Assembly: GCA_003971905.1 (NCBI GenBank)
Contig: RSEE01000061.1
Location: 186,001-250,000, forward strand
Reading direction: 5' to 3'
Origin: Moniliella sp. 'wahieum'
Taxonomy: Eukaryota > Basidiomycota > Moniliellomycetes > Moniliellales > Moniliellaceae
Length of the DNA: 64,000 nucleotides
Under the pieces are notes generated by a model. That model did not search any database, was not told the DNA's origin, and saw only the letters and a program-made list of their open reading frames with translations. Positions 11,574 through 22,898 of the stretch are shown here, piece by piece. A program made the position numbers and the translations under genes. Positions within the stretch are counted from its first letter, which is position 1. Every line of letters begins with the position of its first letter.

Positions 11574-12519
11574 GTCCATGGTGCACACGGGGAAGGCGGG
11601 AAGGGTGTGGTGGAGATGGAGATGGAGGCGGAGAAGCGGGCTACACGGGGGCCATGCACAGGCGCTCGAGTTGTCCGATGGGCTGCGTCGGGGCAAAGGA
11701 TGGGGTGGCTTGGGGCCGTCGCAGTACCCCTGAGGCTGACGCCTGGCCAGATCAACCGATCAATCAATCAGAGGATAATAATCGAAGCTGGCCTGAGGCG
11801 CTGCCAGCTGCCCCACCGTTTATTACGCCTGCGCCGCCGGCTTGAGCGCAAAATACAATCCCTCGTCCTCTCTGCTCGTACGTACATCCGTCCCCAAAGC
11901 CCGCCCACCGCTCACCCCATCACTTCGATGCCTGCCCCGCCCATCTACAGCTGCCTCCTCCATCCACCAAGACGGCTCGGGGCGACGCGCTAAACAGCTA
12001 CCACTGATGGTATTGTCCTCAGCAAGCGTGTTGATCGTACCAGGAGAGGCAAGGCACATCAGCAGGGCAGGTGCTTATCGTACAGGGTCTGTCCCCCCCC
12101 CCGCGCGGTCCAGGCGACGCAGGGGCCAGGGCCAAGTAGCGAGCCGTCTTGCCGGATGATCGATCATCGATGAGGAGCGGCTTGGCCCCCCAAGTGTCTT
12201 CTTGCTCTTGCAAATGGCCCATCCACCTAACCGTCCCCGTCCAAGCAAGCCAGCCTCAATTTAGATCTGCAGCCCACTCGGCGCTCAGGCCTCAGGTATG
12301 GATGACCTGAGTAGCGCCGCGATCACACACCTCCGTTGGAACCGCGGCAGGGAGGCAATGGTAACCGATCCTGTACCGTACCGGCACGCTAGTCCTTTCC
12401 AAGCCCATTGCCGGTAGAAAAGCTGCGGGGGACTGGAGTCCCTTGGCACTCTGGGCGAATTGGGCCGGGTACCCGAGATCAGGTCAAGCGCCAGGGCAGC
12501 GTCGCGAAGAAATCCATAG
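11574..12519. other. Intergenic region, about 0.9 kb
   Basis: No gene recognised. Contains the coiled-coil gene promoter side and an ATGATCGATCATCGATGA palindromic tract near 12157-12173. A GGGGTACCC-like region near 12430-12470 has no clear function. Confidence 0.35.
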
Positions 12520-14153
12520 TTACCCACTTAGCTGTTGGTTCCGCGCCGCTTCCCGAGCCCGACGAACCTCCGTTGTGATTTCCTCGTCCGACTTGAGTTC
12601 GACCGACCAGTAGATGGGCGTGTTGGTTTGGATTTCGACGTGCCATCGCCCGTCAGGTGGTTGGAGGTGGAGAGAAGGCCGCCAAGATGGGTGGTTTGGT
12701 TGGGCGATAAATTCCATTCCAACCCTTTGTCCCCACCCTCGCACCGCCACCTTGCATCCCGATACCGAGCGGAAGGACACCGCATGTCTTTCCCAAAAGC
12801 CGACGGTCCAACTCGATTCGATGCTCCCCCCTCGGCAAGAGCCAGACAAGGCTATCGTCGCTGACAACGTAGGTGTGGGTACGTTTTTGGAGGAAGCCGC
12901 CCCGCTGGGACTCTGGTCTGGAGGGTTGGGGTCATACACTCCACTCAGGACCGGCACCCCGTAGCCATTTGCCAAAGAACGTGGAGGGTATGGTTTGTCT
13001 GATCGAACCGACCTGACAGGCCACCGTAGATGACCACATCTCGCCTCGTCTCCAGCATACTCGTCCTCCAAATCCTCGACGCGTTGCAGGCTCTTTTGGA
13101 GGTCGGTCGAATACTGAGACGGACGGGGGAGAATCTGGGTCCCGAGACCGACAAAGAAGTCTTTGACATCCTGCCGCAGTGAATCCAGGTCCCAATAATT
13201 TCGTCCGGCGGGATCATCTTGTGAATTCCCACCCGGTGTGGCGTGTCATTCGCCAGAGCCACATTGGTGAACCCTCGTCCACAGAACATATCGTACAGCC
13301 GGTTCGCCGCGCCATCCGCACAGACACGGACCGCAGCTTCGCATGGTTAGCATCCTCTTGCTTTTGCTCTGGCAGGGGCAACGTGAGCGTACCTCGGCTC
13401 CAAAGACGTTCAAACGAAAGAATGTGGCTTTCCCAAATGGCCTGGTTGAGCATCACAACAAAGTACCGCTGTTTTGACTCCTTGGGGTCAAAGAAGTTTG
13501 AGGGCGCCCAAGTTTGGTTGTAAGGCTCAAACAGACCTGCATCAGCATCGGCGACTTGAACAGGCTTGACCTCCGGGCCATCCACCTCGGCCATTGGTTC
13601 GTCTTCAGGAGAGTTATCGTGGAAAAGCTTGGGGGACGCCAAGGCTCGCTGGGGAATTTGAGCCTGGTTCGGAGAGACGTTCCTCTGCATCGAGCGATTC
13701 CTTTTTCGCCATGACTGTGTCCCCTCGGGCGCAGGCTTGGCCTGCTGACTCGACTTTCTCCGTACACGCCAGGCGGGAGACGTCGGGGGTCCAATTCGCT
13801 CGTGGTCGTTACATAGGGGCGAGGCGCATCGTCTCGTTGCCTCGGCGGGAGGAGGGGCTGACAAGGCCAGGGGGAGGCGAGTTGTGTGGGCGCTGCCTTG
13901 GAGGGGTCATTGCTGGGGGGTACGTCGTCGGTGGGAGACGTGCGTGGGCGGAGGAAGATGCGACGGGGAGTAGCCGGGGGGCGTTTGCCACGAGCTTTCG
14001 CGCGTGATTTTGTGAACCAGTAGTAGTCGCCCTTGCGCGACTGGAGGAGAACCAGCTCTTGCGCACCTTGGCGGCGGAATAGGCCTTGCCGTTGACCACG
14101 ATGCTTCCCTGGGGCGCGGCATTTCCGGCGTCCGGCGCGGTCGTCGTCGACAT
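12520..14153 (-). CDS. WW-domain protein of unknown function
   Basis: ATG 14153 gives MSTTTAPDAGNAAPQ and then VVNGKAYSAAKVRKSW. Across three frames between about 14075 and 14005 the DNA encodes WF, then SRKGDYYWF, then HKITRESSWQTPPG. Together these make a WW domain (two Trp, Tyr-Tyr, Thr/Ser-x-x-x-Trp-x-x-Pro), a module that binds proline-rich ligands. The rest contains conserved-looking but unrecognised blocks (QRYFVVMLNQAIWESHIL; MFCGRGFTNVALANDTPHR; LDSLRQDVKDFFVGLGTQI) and a basic/acidic C-terminus ending NQQLSG. Several frame changes interrupt it. A nuclear RNA-processing or transcription role is possible but not shown. tRNA-Arg lies 187 bp upstream. Confidence 0.55.
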
Positions 14154-14339
14154 TGGGGCGACAGAGGCGGGCGGACAGGGGAGGATGGAAGAAGAAGCGG
14201 CAGGTGGTTCCGAGGCTGGCCAGCGATTGTGATTATCATAATCATCACCGAACGATGGCTGTCCGGCGTTCGCTCCCGACCACCAGCGGTGCTGTGGGTT
14301 TCAAACTCACACGAACGAAAAAAGGACGCCCAGTCGGGT

Positions 14340-14418
14340 CGAACGACGCAGGGTCGAACTGCAACCTCCTGATTACAGCCAGTCGTAGTCAGACGCGCTA
14401 CCATTGCGCCAGCCGTCC
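14340..14418 (-). tRNA. tRNA-Arg (anticodon ACG) with a short intron
   Basis: The minus strand folds as a tRNA. The acceptor stem GGACGGC pairs with GTCGTTC, followed by discriminator G. The D arm is GCGC-AATGGTA-GCGC and the anticodon stem is TCTGA/TCAGG. The loop is CT-ACG-A followed by about 9 nt (CTGGCTGTA) at the canonical intron site after position 37. The body closely resembles eukaryotic tRNA-Arg(ACG). The T stem seems one base short on each side (GCAG TTCGACC CTGC), which fits the single-base deletions seen elsewhere. Confidence 0.8.
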
Positions 14419-14529
14419 TGCCTTTGCTGGCCCTCCCGTCGCTCGCAGCACGCCGCATGAACGTTTCAAGCGCGTCCGCCGCCGAGACGCGGCGCGTCCT
14501 TCATCGATCCGCACCATCTGTCACACGTC

Positions 14530-14606
14530 ACGCGTCCTCCTGGTCGCGCACCACTGCCCCCCTGCCGGGCGCGGCTGGCGCGCCGGCTGCGCCCGCTGCT
14601 ACGCGT
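14530..14606. promoter_or_regulatory. Two MluI cell-cycle boxes upstream of TOF1
   Basis: ACGCGT occurs at 14530-14535 and 14601-14606, about 126 and 55 bp before the TOF1 start. This palindrome is the binding site of the MBF (Mbp1/Swi6-type) complex that drives G1/S genes in fungi. MBF control is inferred. Confidence 0.55.
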
Positions 14607-14655
14607 CGGATGCGTCGGGCGCGGCGTACCTCCCCCCCCACCGCTCTCCTCCAAC

Positions 14656-17600
14656 ATGGACGAAAACGACTACAGCTCCCGCGACGAGTTGGACATCGAG
14701 CTCGATGGCCAGGGCGCCATTGAAATCAGCGACTCGAGCGACGACGACGAGGTTGTTCCCTACCGCGTCGCCCTGCCTCCCGCGCCCCCGCGCGGGAGGA
14801 TGGACGAGTGGCGGCAGACCATCCAGGGCGAGGAGCCCGAAGCCGAGGCAGATGACGAGCGTGCCATCGACCTTGACGCGGATTCATCCGACGAGGAGCT
14901 CGAGCGCGACCCTGGACCCAGAGCTGCTCAAGGCGCTGGACCAAGATGGGATGGACGAGCTGCGCGTGCCCGTCAGGGCCTCGCCTCTGCATTGGGCGGG
15001 TACGAGGACGTGGAAATGCCAGATGGAACGGTGGCCGAGAGCTACGTTCCGGGCGACGACTGCATTGGTACGATTTGCTGCTTGTTACTGCTTGCTTAAG
15101 CCCTGCTGACCCCCACAGGCTGTCTGCGCGATCTTCGCAAGCTCTGGCGACGCGACGATGACGATCCTTCCCGCAAGGTCGCACGCATGTACGCCGAGGT
15201 CAACCTCCTCGGAAACGACCTGATCCCACTTGTCCTTGCGACTGTGGGGCGAAGTGAGGAAGCCACAAAATTGCGCTGGCAGCCAGTACGTCTCCTTCCG
15301 CCTCCTCTGTGGAAGACCCTCTAACTTTGCCTACTCTCGACAGTGGACTTGATCACATCCATGACCTGGCCTGTGCACGTGGAGGCAGAAGCTCGTGCTG
15401 CGCACGAGCATGGCGAGAACCTTGATCTCCTCTTGCATCTTGCCACACTGGAAAAGGCGCAGCAAGAATACAAGACCTTGATCATTCGTGCTTCGCAAGG
15501 AGAGGATAAGAACTTCCTCCGGATGCTTGTACATGACCTGCTTGTGCCCACTCTGACCACCCCGAGATGCACCGCACCGATCGGCACACGGGCACCATCT
15601 CCATGTGCATGCACTTGGTGCGCAATTTGCTCGAATTGCGCGACCCATGGCATTGGCCAACTCGTCCCGGAGGCTGTCGAGCGCTCCCGTGCTCAGTCTC
15701 ACCTGGTCGTTGCACTGGCCAAAACCAACTTTCTGGATGTTTTGCTCATGATCTGTAGCACGGCCGACGAGGATAAGGCTTACGAGCCTTGGTCGGCCGT
15801 GGCGATGGAGTGTGTGTACCATATGTATGTTGGCACCTCCGTCCGTGCCGTTGCCGGCGTCTGGCACGACTGGGATGACCTCCATGGCGAAGAGGAGGGG
15901 GCCGACGAGGCCAAGCAAGTTGCCAATGAGCGCAAGATGGAGATGCGGCACCAGCTCGCACAAAGTCTGTTTGCCGAGGAAAAGATCAAACGCACACACC
16001 ATCTCCAAGTGGGTCCACGCCACCCCAAGTTTGGCACCACCATTGCGTACCAAGACTCGAATGGCCGTCACCGATTGCACGCAACCCGATCGCTCTGCGC
16101 AAGACCGTGGCAGTTGCAGAGCGAGGTGGAAAAGCGGGATCGACGTCGTCCGCCTCGTAGGAGGAGGGCCGTGGTAGAGCCAGGAGGCGTAGTAAGCAAG
16201 CCCCCCTGGACTTCGGAGGGGGTGGTATGTGTTCGTCGATGGGGCGACCGCTTCATTCAACAAGGCTTCACCCCTCTCACTCGTTCCATGTGGAAGGCAA
16301 TCCGCATGGAACATGCCAAAGTCGGCAATGTCGATCTTGCCCGGTTGAGGACGATGCAATTGGGCACCTGGTTCTTGGACTACTTTCTCACGCGCCGGGA
16401 GATGTACGCCGACATGGTGTCCAAACGTGAGGAGGAGGAGCTCAAGGCCGAACGGGCCCGGCAAGAGAAGAGGCAACAAACTTGTTCTTTGTCCCCCTCC
16501 CAAGGAAAAGAGCAAGACGGCAGATGGGATTGCGCCGCTCGAGGAGGCCTGGGACTTTGCAGATGTGTTTGAATGGACCAAGCCGTGGGCTCTTCGACTG
16601 GTTTGTTCGATCGGCAGAGACCCTCGAATTCAAATCATGGCTCGAGTTCAATGCGGTGGTCAATCTCTGGACGATGCTTTTCCGCACGATGGATGCCCTC
16701 TCACGGAGTGCCCGCGAGGCCGACCGCACCGTGGGAAAGTCGCACAAGAGCAAGTGTTCTACGACCGCGAGATGCTGAAACAATGTCGTACCATCATGGG
16801 AGCGTTCAAATCGCAGAGTGTGGCAACGTTGACGGCAATCGAGGCATTCACATACACCATGCCCAAGCTACTGGAACGCTTCTCCAACGGCAAGGAGTAC
16901 ATGTATGTCCGGGCCCGTGACCGGGCCAAGAACAACGCAAGAGGAGCAGAGGATCTTGCGGATCAACATCGGCATTTAAGAGCACGCCTTTACCTTTGGC
17001 TCTTTCCAGCGAGACCTGGCCACCAAACCGATTGCATCGACTGCCATTCTCTACCTTGAGCGCTGGCCCGACTTCACCACGGACCATGAGTTAGAAATGG
17101 TGGTCCATGTCATTCATCGTCTGGCAATCAAGTGCCACAGCCGGCTCTCTTTTTTGGGCCCAAGAACAAGATCTGTTCGCCAAGTTTTCAGACCCCGACC
17201 AAATGGCCCAATTGGAAGCTATCGCACCCAAAGCCAGCCGGGACCTGAAGAAATTGGTAACCTACATCCAGCGCAAGTATAACAAACTTAGCCCTGAGGA
17301 CAAGGAGGCTTACCGCACGGGCAAACGCGCACCACGCCCCCCAAGCATTCCGAGGCCCCACGGGAACTGATCGTGCGTGGTGCACGGCCTGGGAAGGAAA
17401 AGTTGGCCATCGCAGCTGCCGTGGTGATCGAACAGCAGATGCTCAGCGTCCTTCTCTGGCTCGTTGCCCGACTACAGCTCGCCCAAGCCCGTCGGGCCAC
17501 CGAGCTCAGGAACAAGATGTATCTGGACAAGGAGGGAGCGAAGATTACGTTTTTCCCTACGACGGCGATGCCGAGCTGGAGTCGTGGGCCTCGACCGTGC

Positions 17601-18560
17601 CCGAGGTATGGCTACTGTTGAATCTTGCCGGCCTCGAGGCGCAGGTAGATGAAGTGGATGAGACCCGTCCTTGGACTTGGGTCTTGCCCTCTGCTGTCCT
17701 ACTGAGATGGTTGGGGAAACCATCGCCTTGCTCGAGGAGTCATTGCTCACCCTTCCGCAACGGCGACGAGCCCGCACGCAAGTTACTGATGAAGAAACCG
17801 CAGCGCGCCGCACGCCCAGGAAGCTACCATCCTGGAGACGAAGATGTGATAGCGATGATCGCTCCCGAGCAGTCGGAGCAATCCGAGCAGTCCGATGCAT
17901 CTGTGTCGGCTACAACAGACCATGGAGAAACGGGCTGCAGCACGCGCAAAGTCCCGCCCCAAGCCCCGCCCTCGGGCAAAGAAGGGAGCCATGCGGGCTG
18001 CCAAGGGGGCGTCTACCGAATCGGATGCAAGTGTTGATTCGGACGCTGACCTTGCCGCGATTGAGGCCCTGATGCCCCCGCGCGACAGCTCATCGCCACC
18101 CAGACGGCCGAGCCCCTTCGACGCACCGGCGTCAGAGGGAGGATCCGTCTCCTCTCCCCCCCCGAGCGGGCCGCAGGGAAAGCGGCGCGGTGCTGGCTTG
18201 TTCCTTGGTTCTGACGATGAGGAAATGAGGAGATGGAAGAGGAGGCACTGCCTCTTTCCCCGAAACGGGACCCGCGGGGGAGCCTGTTCCGTGCAAGCGC
18301 GTCGCCCGAGCGGGGAGTTCGCGTGCCGACGGCCGAACTGAGCCCTGGGGCGGCCAAGCGCGCGAGCGCAATGAGAAGGAGGCGGCGCTGCGGGCGCTTT
18401 TGTTGGCTATGGATGAGAGGAGGGGGAAGATGTTGAGGGAGAGGGGGAGAAGGAAGAGAGGCACCCGAGCCGCAAGACCCGCTTATAGCGGGGCTGAAGC
18501 GGACATGGGAGCGGCACATGTCGCTAGAGGAGCGGCCTGGCGAGGCAGCAGCGGCGTATG
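14656..18560 (+). CDS. TOF1: Replication fork protection protein Tof1/Swi1/Timeless
   Basis: Timeless-family subunit of the fork protection complex (with Csm3/Swi3), which stabilises paused forks. ATG 14656 opens an acidic N-terminus. Intron 1 (15068-15118) joins DDCIG to CLRDLRKLWRRDD. Intron 2 (15296-15343) precedes ITSMTWPVHVEAEA. Timeless signatures follow: LHLATLEKAQQEYK, LHLVRNLLELRDP, QSHLVVALAKTNFLDVLLMI, and later AETLEFKSWLEFNAVVNL, AILYLERWPDFT and KKLVTYIQRKYNKLSPEDKEAY. The C-terminus is acidic/Ser-rich with Arg-rich ends. Many frame changes occur and the exact stop is uncertain (18560 in the frame of RERNEKEAALRALLLAMDE). MCB boxes upstream suit S-phase expression. Confidence 0.82.
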
Positions 18561-19252
18561 AGGGCGTATTGCCGCCACTGGCATCCGGGGCGCAAACGGC
18601 GGGCGGTGATCGTGGACGAGGACGAGGACGAACGAATAGTGGGGGAATGAATCACACCTCGATAAGCATAGAGTGCGCCTGCTCGGGTGGGCGGAGGAAA
18701 TGTTGGGCTGTAGCAGCGTCACCATGAAGAGACGCTCCTACCATAGCAGTGGTGTGGCTGCCGGTCTGCGCTCTCCTCATGCAATGCAGGAGGATGGGTC
18801 AGCAGCCTGGCGAGATAAAGACCGCTTCGTCCCGAAATCCACCCTGGGTCCCGTCCGAACGTCTGCCAGCTGCGTACATAGCACAGCGGCGTGTCATAGT
18901 AGGCACGAAACTACTAATCGAAGACGCTTTGGCGGTGAGACCTAAAGCCACACCCTGCCACGGCGTCATGGAACCTGGCACATCGTATGCGACCTATAAG
19001 TTTTGGACGCACCGCGACCAACCCGAAGTGCTACTCATTACTCGGTAGTCCTCCGTCTCTTCGCTTGGCAACGTCTAACATCGTCTACTGCTCTCTCGAC
19101 AAAATTGGGTCTGGAGATGCACAAACCATAGGTATGCTATTTTGAACCCTAAAAAGGGAGAGGGCATAGATGTGGTCGATTCAACAATAGAGTCGACACC
19201 AGAGAAGGGGGGAGGCAGTAGAGCAAGGTGAAAGGAAAATGGGCACTTGTGC
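18561..19252. other. Region between TOF1 and RPL5 3' ends
   Basis: Two genes converge here. Nothing recognisable is encoded; it should hold both 3' untranslated regions. No clear repeat seen. Confidence 0.4.
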
Positions 19253-20148
19253 TCAGAGCTCGCCAGCGGCAAAGGCAGCCTTCTTGGCAGCAATGCGCTC
19301 CTTGCGCTGCGCGTACGTGAGCTTGACCTGTTTGAACTTGAGCGACTCCTTCTTCCAGTGCTCGACATCCTTCTTGGTCGGCTCAAAGTCGGGGTTTTCC
19401 CGGATCTGCTCGTAGGCCTTCTCGTAGATCTCCTCAATGTCGTCCGACGAGATGTCGTCGGCGAGGTAGGAAGCAAAGTGCTTCTTGAAACGCTCGTCGT
19501 CCTCCTCCTCGAGCGACTCCATAAACTCAGCCACGTGCCCGCCAAAGATGTAGTTGCGGAGAACGTCGGCATCAAGCTCTTTCTCTCAGCGTCGTAGCCG
19601 GGGAAACGCTTGGGCGAGTGGGGGACAAAGAGGCCGCCATCCGAAGCACCCTTCATCGCGGCAAACACGCGCGAACCGGTCGAGGTGCGCTTGAGACCAA
19701 CGTCAAGGAAAACCTTGAAGGGGCGGGGGACACCCTCCTCCTCCAGGGCCTCAGTCTCGGTGAACTCACCATCTGGCTCAGCCACACCCTCGTACTTCTC
19801 GTCGAGGCCGAGCTTCTTGAGCGCACGGCGGGCAACCAAGAGACCCGTAGCGTAGGCAGCAGTCCAGTTGGACAAGCCGTGGTTGATGCCGTACTTGGGC
19901 AGCTCCTTGGAGTGGGCGTGGGCAAACACCACGTCGCCCTGGATCTTGGCCGCAACAATCTGCACCGTCACGTACTTGTTGGAGAAACGGACGACCAGAC
20001 GGTACTTGGGGGCGTTGTACTTGTTCTTGGCCTGGGTCACCAGAGCACGACGGGCAGCAAAGTCGGTCTTGCCCTCACGGCGACGACGGTACTTGACCTG
20101 GTACCGCGAGAAGTAGGCCGAAGTCTTAACTTGCTTGACGAACGCCAT
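19253..20148 (-). CDS. RPL5: 60S ribosomal protein L5 (uL18)
   Basis: Binds 5S rRNA in the large subunit central protuberance. ATG 20148 gives [20 protein letters not shown]. Conserved blocks include [72 protein letters not shown] and [20 protein letters not shown]. One base is missing near 19575-19592; reading then resumes as [20 protein letters not shown] and ends [10 protein letters not shown]. With that base restored the length is about 298 residues, matching the yeast protein. It is divergent from RPL15 across a 301-bp shared upstream region. Confidence 0.97.
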
Positions 20149-20449
20149 TGTGGCCGGATGGTGGTTGCTCGTGTGTCCCGAGGGCGGCGTGGGTTTGTGT
20201 GAGCTGGGGGCCCAGCTGCCGTAGCAGAGGGGAAGACTAGGGTTGCGGTCGGAATCGGCCCCAGCAAGAAAAAAAGTGCAAGAAGAAAAGCACCAGAGCA
20301 GTGTCGCGAAGGCAAATTGGCATGGCTGCGGCGTATTATTGGGCGGGAGTAGGGTTGCTCCAGGCCGCCGCTTTGTCCTCGCCTGTCAGCGCCGCCCTGG
20401 GCTTGGTGGAACTCCTTGTCGGACCAAACGCAAGAACAAGAAGGCCACG
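20149..20449. promoter_or_regulatory. Shared divergent promoter of RPL5 and RPL15
   Basis: The two ribosomal protein start codons lie 301 bp apart in opposite directions. CTAGGGTT at 20237-20244 and TAGGGTT at 20350-20356 match a motif seen upstream of other housekeeping genes in this window. A poly-A tract (GAAAAAAAG) is at about 20269-20276. Co-regulation is inferred from the arrangement. Confidence 0.65.
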
Positions 20450-21055
20450 ATGGGTGCCTACACGTATCTCCAGACGCTCTACAACAACAAGCAGTCGGAC
20501 GTGCTCCGTCTGCTCTTCCGTCTGCGCTGCTGGGAGTACCGACAGCTCAACGCCATCCACCGCGCCTCGCGCCCTCGCGCCCCGACAAGGCCCGCCGCCT
20601 GGGCTACAAGGCCAAGCAGGGCTACGTGATTACCGTGTGCGTGTGCGCCGTGGCAACCGCAAAAAGCCCGTCAGCAAGGGTATTACCTACGGTAAGCCCG
20701 TGCACCAGGGTGTCAACCACCTCAAGTACCAGCGCACTCTTCGCTCTACCGCCGAGGAGCGCGTGGGCAAGAAGTGCGGCAACTTGCGCATCCTCAACTC
20801 GTACTGGATCAACCAGGACGGCATCTACAAGTACTACGAGGTGATTGCTGTTGACCCCTCCCACAAGGCCATTCGCCGTGATGCGCGCATCAACTGGATT
20901 GTGGGCCAGAAGCACCGCGAGTCGCGTGGCCTCACTGCCACGGGCAAGAAGAGCCGCGGCCTGGGCAAGGGCCACCGCTTCAACAAGACCCAGCACGGTG
21001 GCAAGAACGCCACCATCAAGAAGCGCGACACGCTCCCTCCGCGCGCTACCGGTAA
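20450..21055 (+). CDS. RPL15: 60S ribosomal protein L15 (eL15)
   Basis: Large-subunit protein. ATG 20450 gives [20 protein letters not shown]. Family blocks follow: [95 protein letters not shown] and [15 protein letters not shown]. Three frame changes each fit one lost base: a C run near 20575, TTT to TT near 20632, and near 21035 just before the expected C-terminal arginine-rich tail and TAA at 21053-21055. About 203 residues are expected, as in other eL15. No intron is evident in the coding part. Confidence 0.96.
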
Positions 21056-22440
21056 ACGGATCTACCTTCCTTCCCTCGGCGCAGCATGGTCCGTGTTATC
21101 ATTTTGTCTTGTTGATGGGACACGCTCGCGTATCCCTCCACATGTGCACGTCCGTCTCCTCGTCGCTTGGTTACTTGTCGACAACAGAGGCAAGGCCCCA
21201 TGCTTTATCTCCTTCAAAAATGCTATGGCATTCATCGCCCTCAAAATGCTTCTATGTATTCGTTATGTGATGTAGTTACCTCTCCAACTTACGGGACAGA
21301 GGCTAGAGTTGGGAACAAGAGCAGTTCACTTCCCTGATCATTTGCTCCGCTTGACTGAAAGGGAAATCAAGTATAGATCTTAGGGTACTTTTTCGACAAC
21401 TGCAGGAGATGTGCAGTAAGTCCAAGACGAAGTGAGTAGGAATCTGCTCCGGCAGTCTTGCTAATAACCAAGGCAGCACTCTTCTTCACTTCACGGATCG
21501 AAAGTGCGAAAGGAGAGAACTGGGCCCCGTGAGCCACATTTACCCATTGAATCTCATTCATAGCATGAGGTCAAAGTGTTGCCACCGGTGCGACGCCACA
21601 GCCACTTGCATGAGCTACAGAGGCTAGGGAATATTCCTGCCTCCAGGAAAGAATATATTGGAAGGAGTGAACAAGAAGGTTCCGGGCTGAGCTACCGGCG
21701 CCACTACACAATGTGGCTTCCCACTGAGGAGTATCAGTCACCTATAGCACTTGGCGGTGGCAAGAAACAGAAGATCGTATCTGGCACGTTGGTGAGGTAA
21801 TGTGGCAGTATGGTAGTTGAGTGATTAGTCTCCAAAAAACGGCGCATCGCGCAAGGCCGAAAAGAATCGTCCGTCGCCGGAGGTTGCGGGGAATCGAGTG
21901 AGGCGTGGGCGTCAATAGCAAATAAAGGTGTCGCACTTCGATAGTAAGCTCAGATCTCTCGGCGCGGGTCGCGGTTGGGGAAGGGGTTGACGTTGTCACG
22001 GCACGTATGTGGCCCAGCTTCGTCGCAGCAGGCCTTTTGTTGGGGGTTGCTGCACCGTCTCCACATCACAACTAATTTTCAAGTATTCAATCTCTTCCTC
22101 TGGAGATATATATCGGGACCAAGGCGTTGTGTTTCTTCCGCCTCTATGGCATACTACTAGTCTGGCCTGCAACGACGGATCATCCGATCAGGAAGGGCCA
22201 CACCACAAGTCCTGTCCTGCTCGGCGTATCATACAGGTGGGAAGGATATTAATACGGACGCCGGTGCGTGCACAATGTGCGCACGGAGAGTGTAGCGCCA
22301 CCTGAAAGGAGGGGGCGGAGGAGGGGTATCTGGCCGCTAGGAGCGCAGGAGGCACCGGAATGGAGGGTAATGGCGCGGGACGCGTGACAGGAAACGACTG
22401 AGGGGGGGGGGGGGGGGGGGGTGCGAACTCAATGCGCACA
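21056..22440. other. Intergenic region, about 1.4 kb, less GC-rich
   Basis: RPL15 3' flank, then mixed sequence. One minus-strand open frame (21367-21561, starting MNEIQWVNVAHGAQ) is weakly protein-like but has no family that I recognise. A run of 20 G lies at 22402-22421. No RNA gene identified. Confidence 0.35.
22402..22421. repeat. Poly-G tract of 20
   Basis: Twenty consecutive G on the plus strand, the longest homopolymer in the window. It sits just beyond the 3' end of the kinase gene. Its true length cannot be trusted. Confidence 0.9.
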
Positions 22441-22898
22441 TCAACTCAACGAGTGAAACACGGGTTCTTTGAGTTGGCGTATAGGAAGCCCACAATGCGA
22501 AAGGGAACCAGGGTCATCGGTAATAAGGAGTGAAGGAAGAGCGCAAGGCAAACGGCGAGGCAAACAACTCCAGCACTCAGGAAGGCGGGTAGAGTGGAGG
22601 GTGGCCCGCGTTCGTAGGGGGGAAGTGGGGAAGAGGTGCGGGAACGGGTGAACGGGAGTGCGAGGTGGGAAGATTGAGGTTGAGGCCCAAGCGTAAATCC
22701 CAGTCAGGTGGGACGAAGGGGAGCGGTGCGGGGACGCGGGTCGTGCCCATGTCTGGCGGAGGGGAAGGGAGTCCAAGGTATGTGCTCTGTCCCCTCTAAA
22801 GCCGGGGGAGGAGAGTGCAGAGATGAGGGAGCAGTCCGGGGAGGCAAGTGGGTTTGCGCCCGGGGGAAGATACGTGGGATTGCCTTGCGTTTGCCCGC

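Noticed and set aside
15343-16581. Long open frame on the minus strand opposite TOF1
   Set aside because: It mirrors the Timeless-like plus-strand frame and has no family resemblance; GC-rich codons leave long reverse frames.
19253-21055. Programmed frameshifting in ribosomal protein genes
   Set aside because: No conserved slippery site; similar breaks occur in many unrelated genes, so sequence error fits better.
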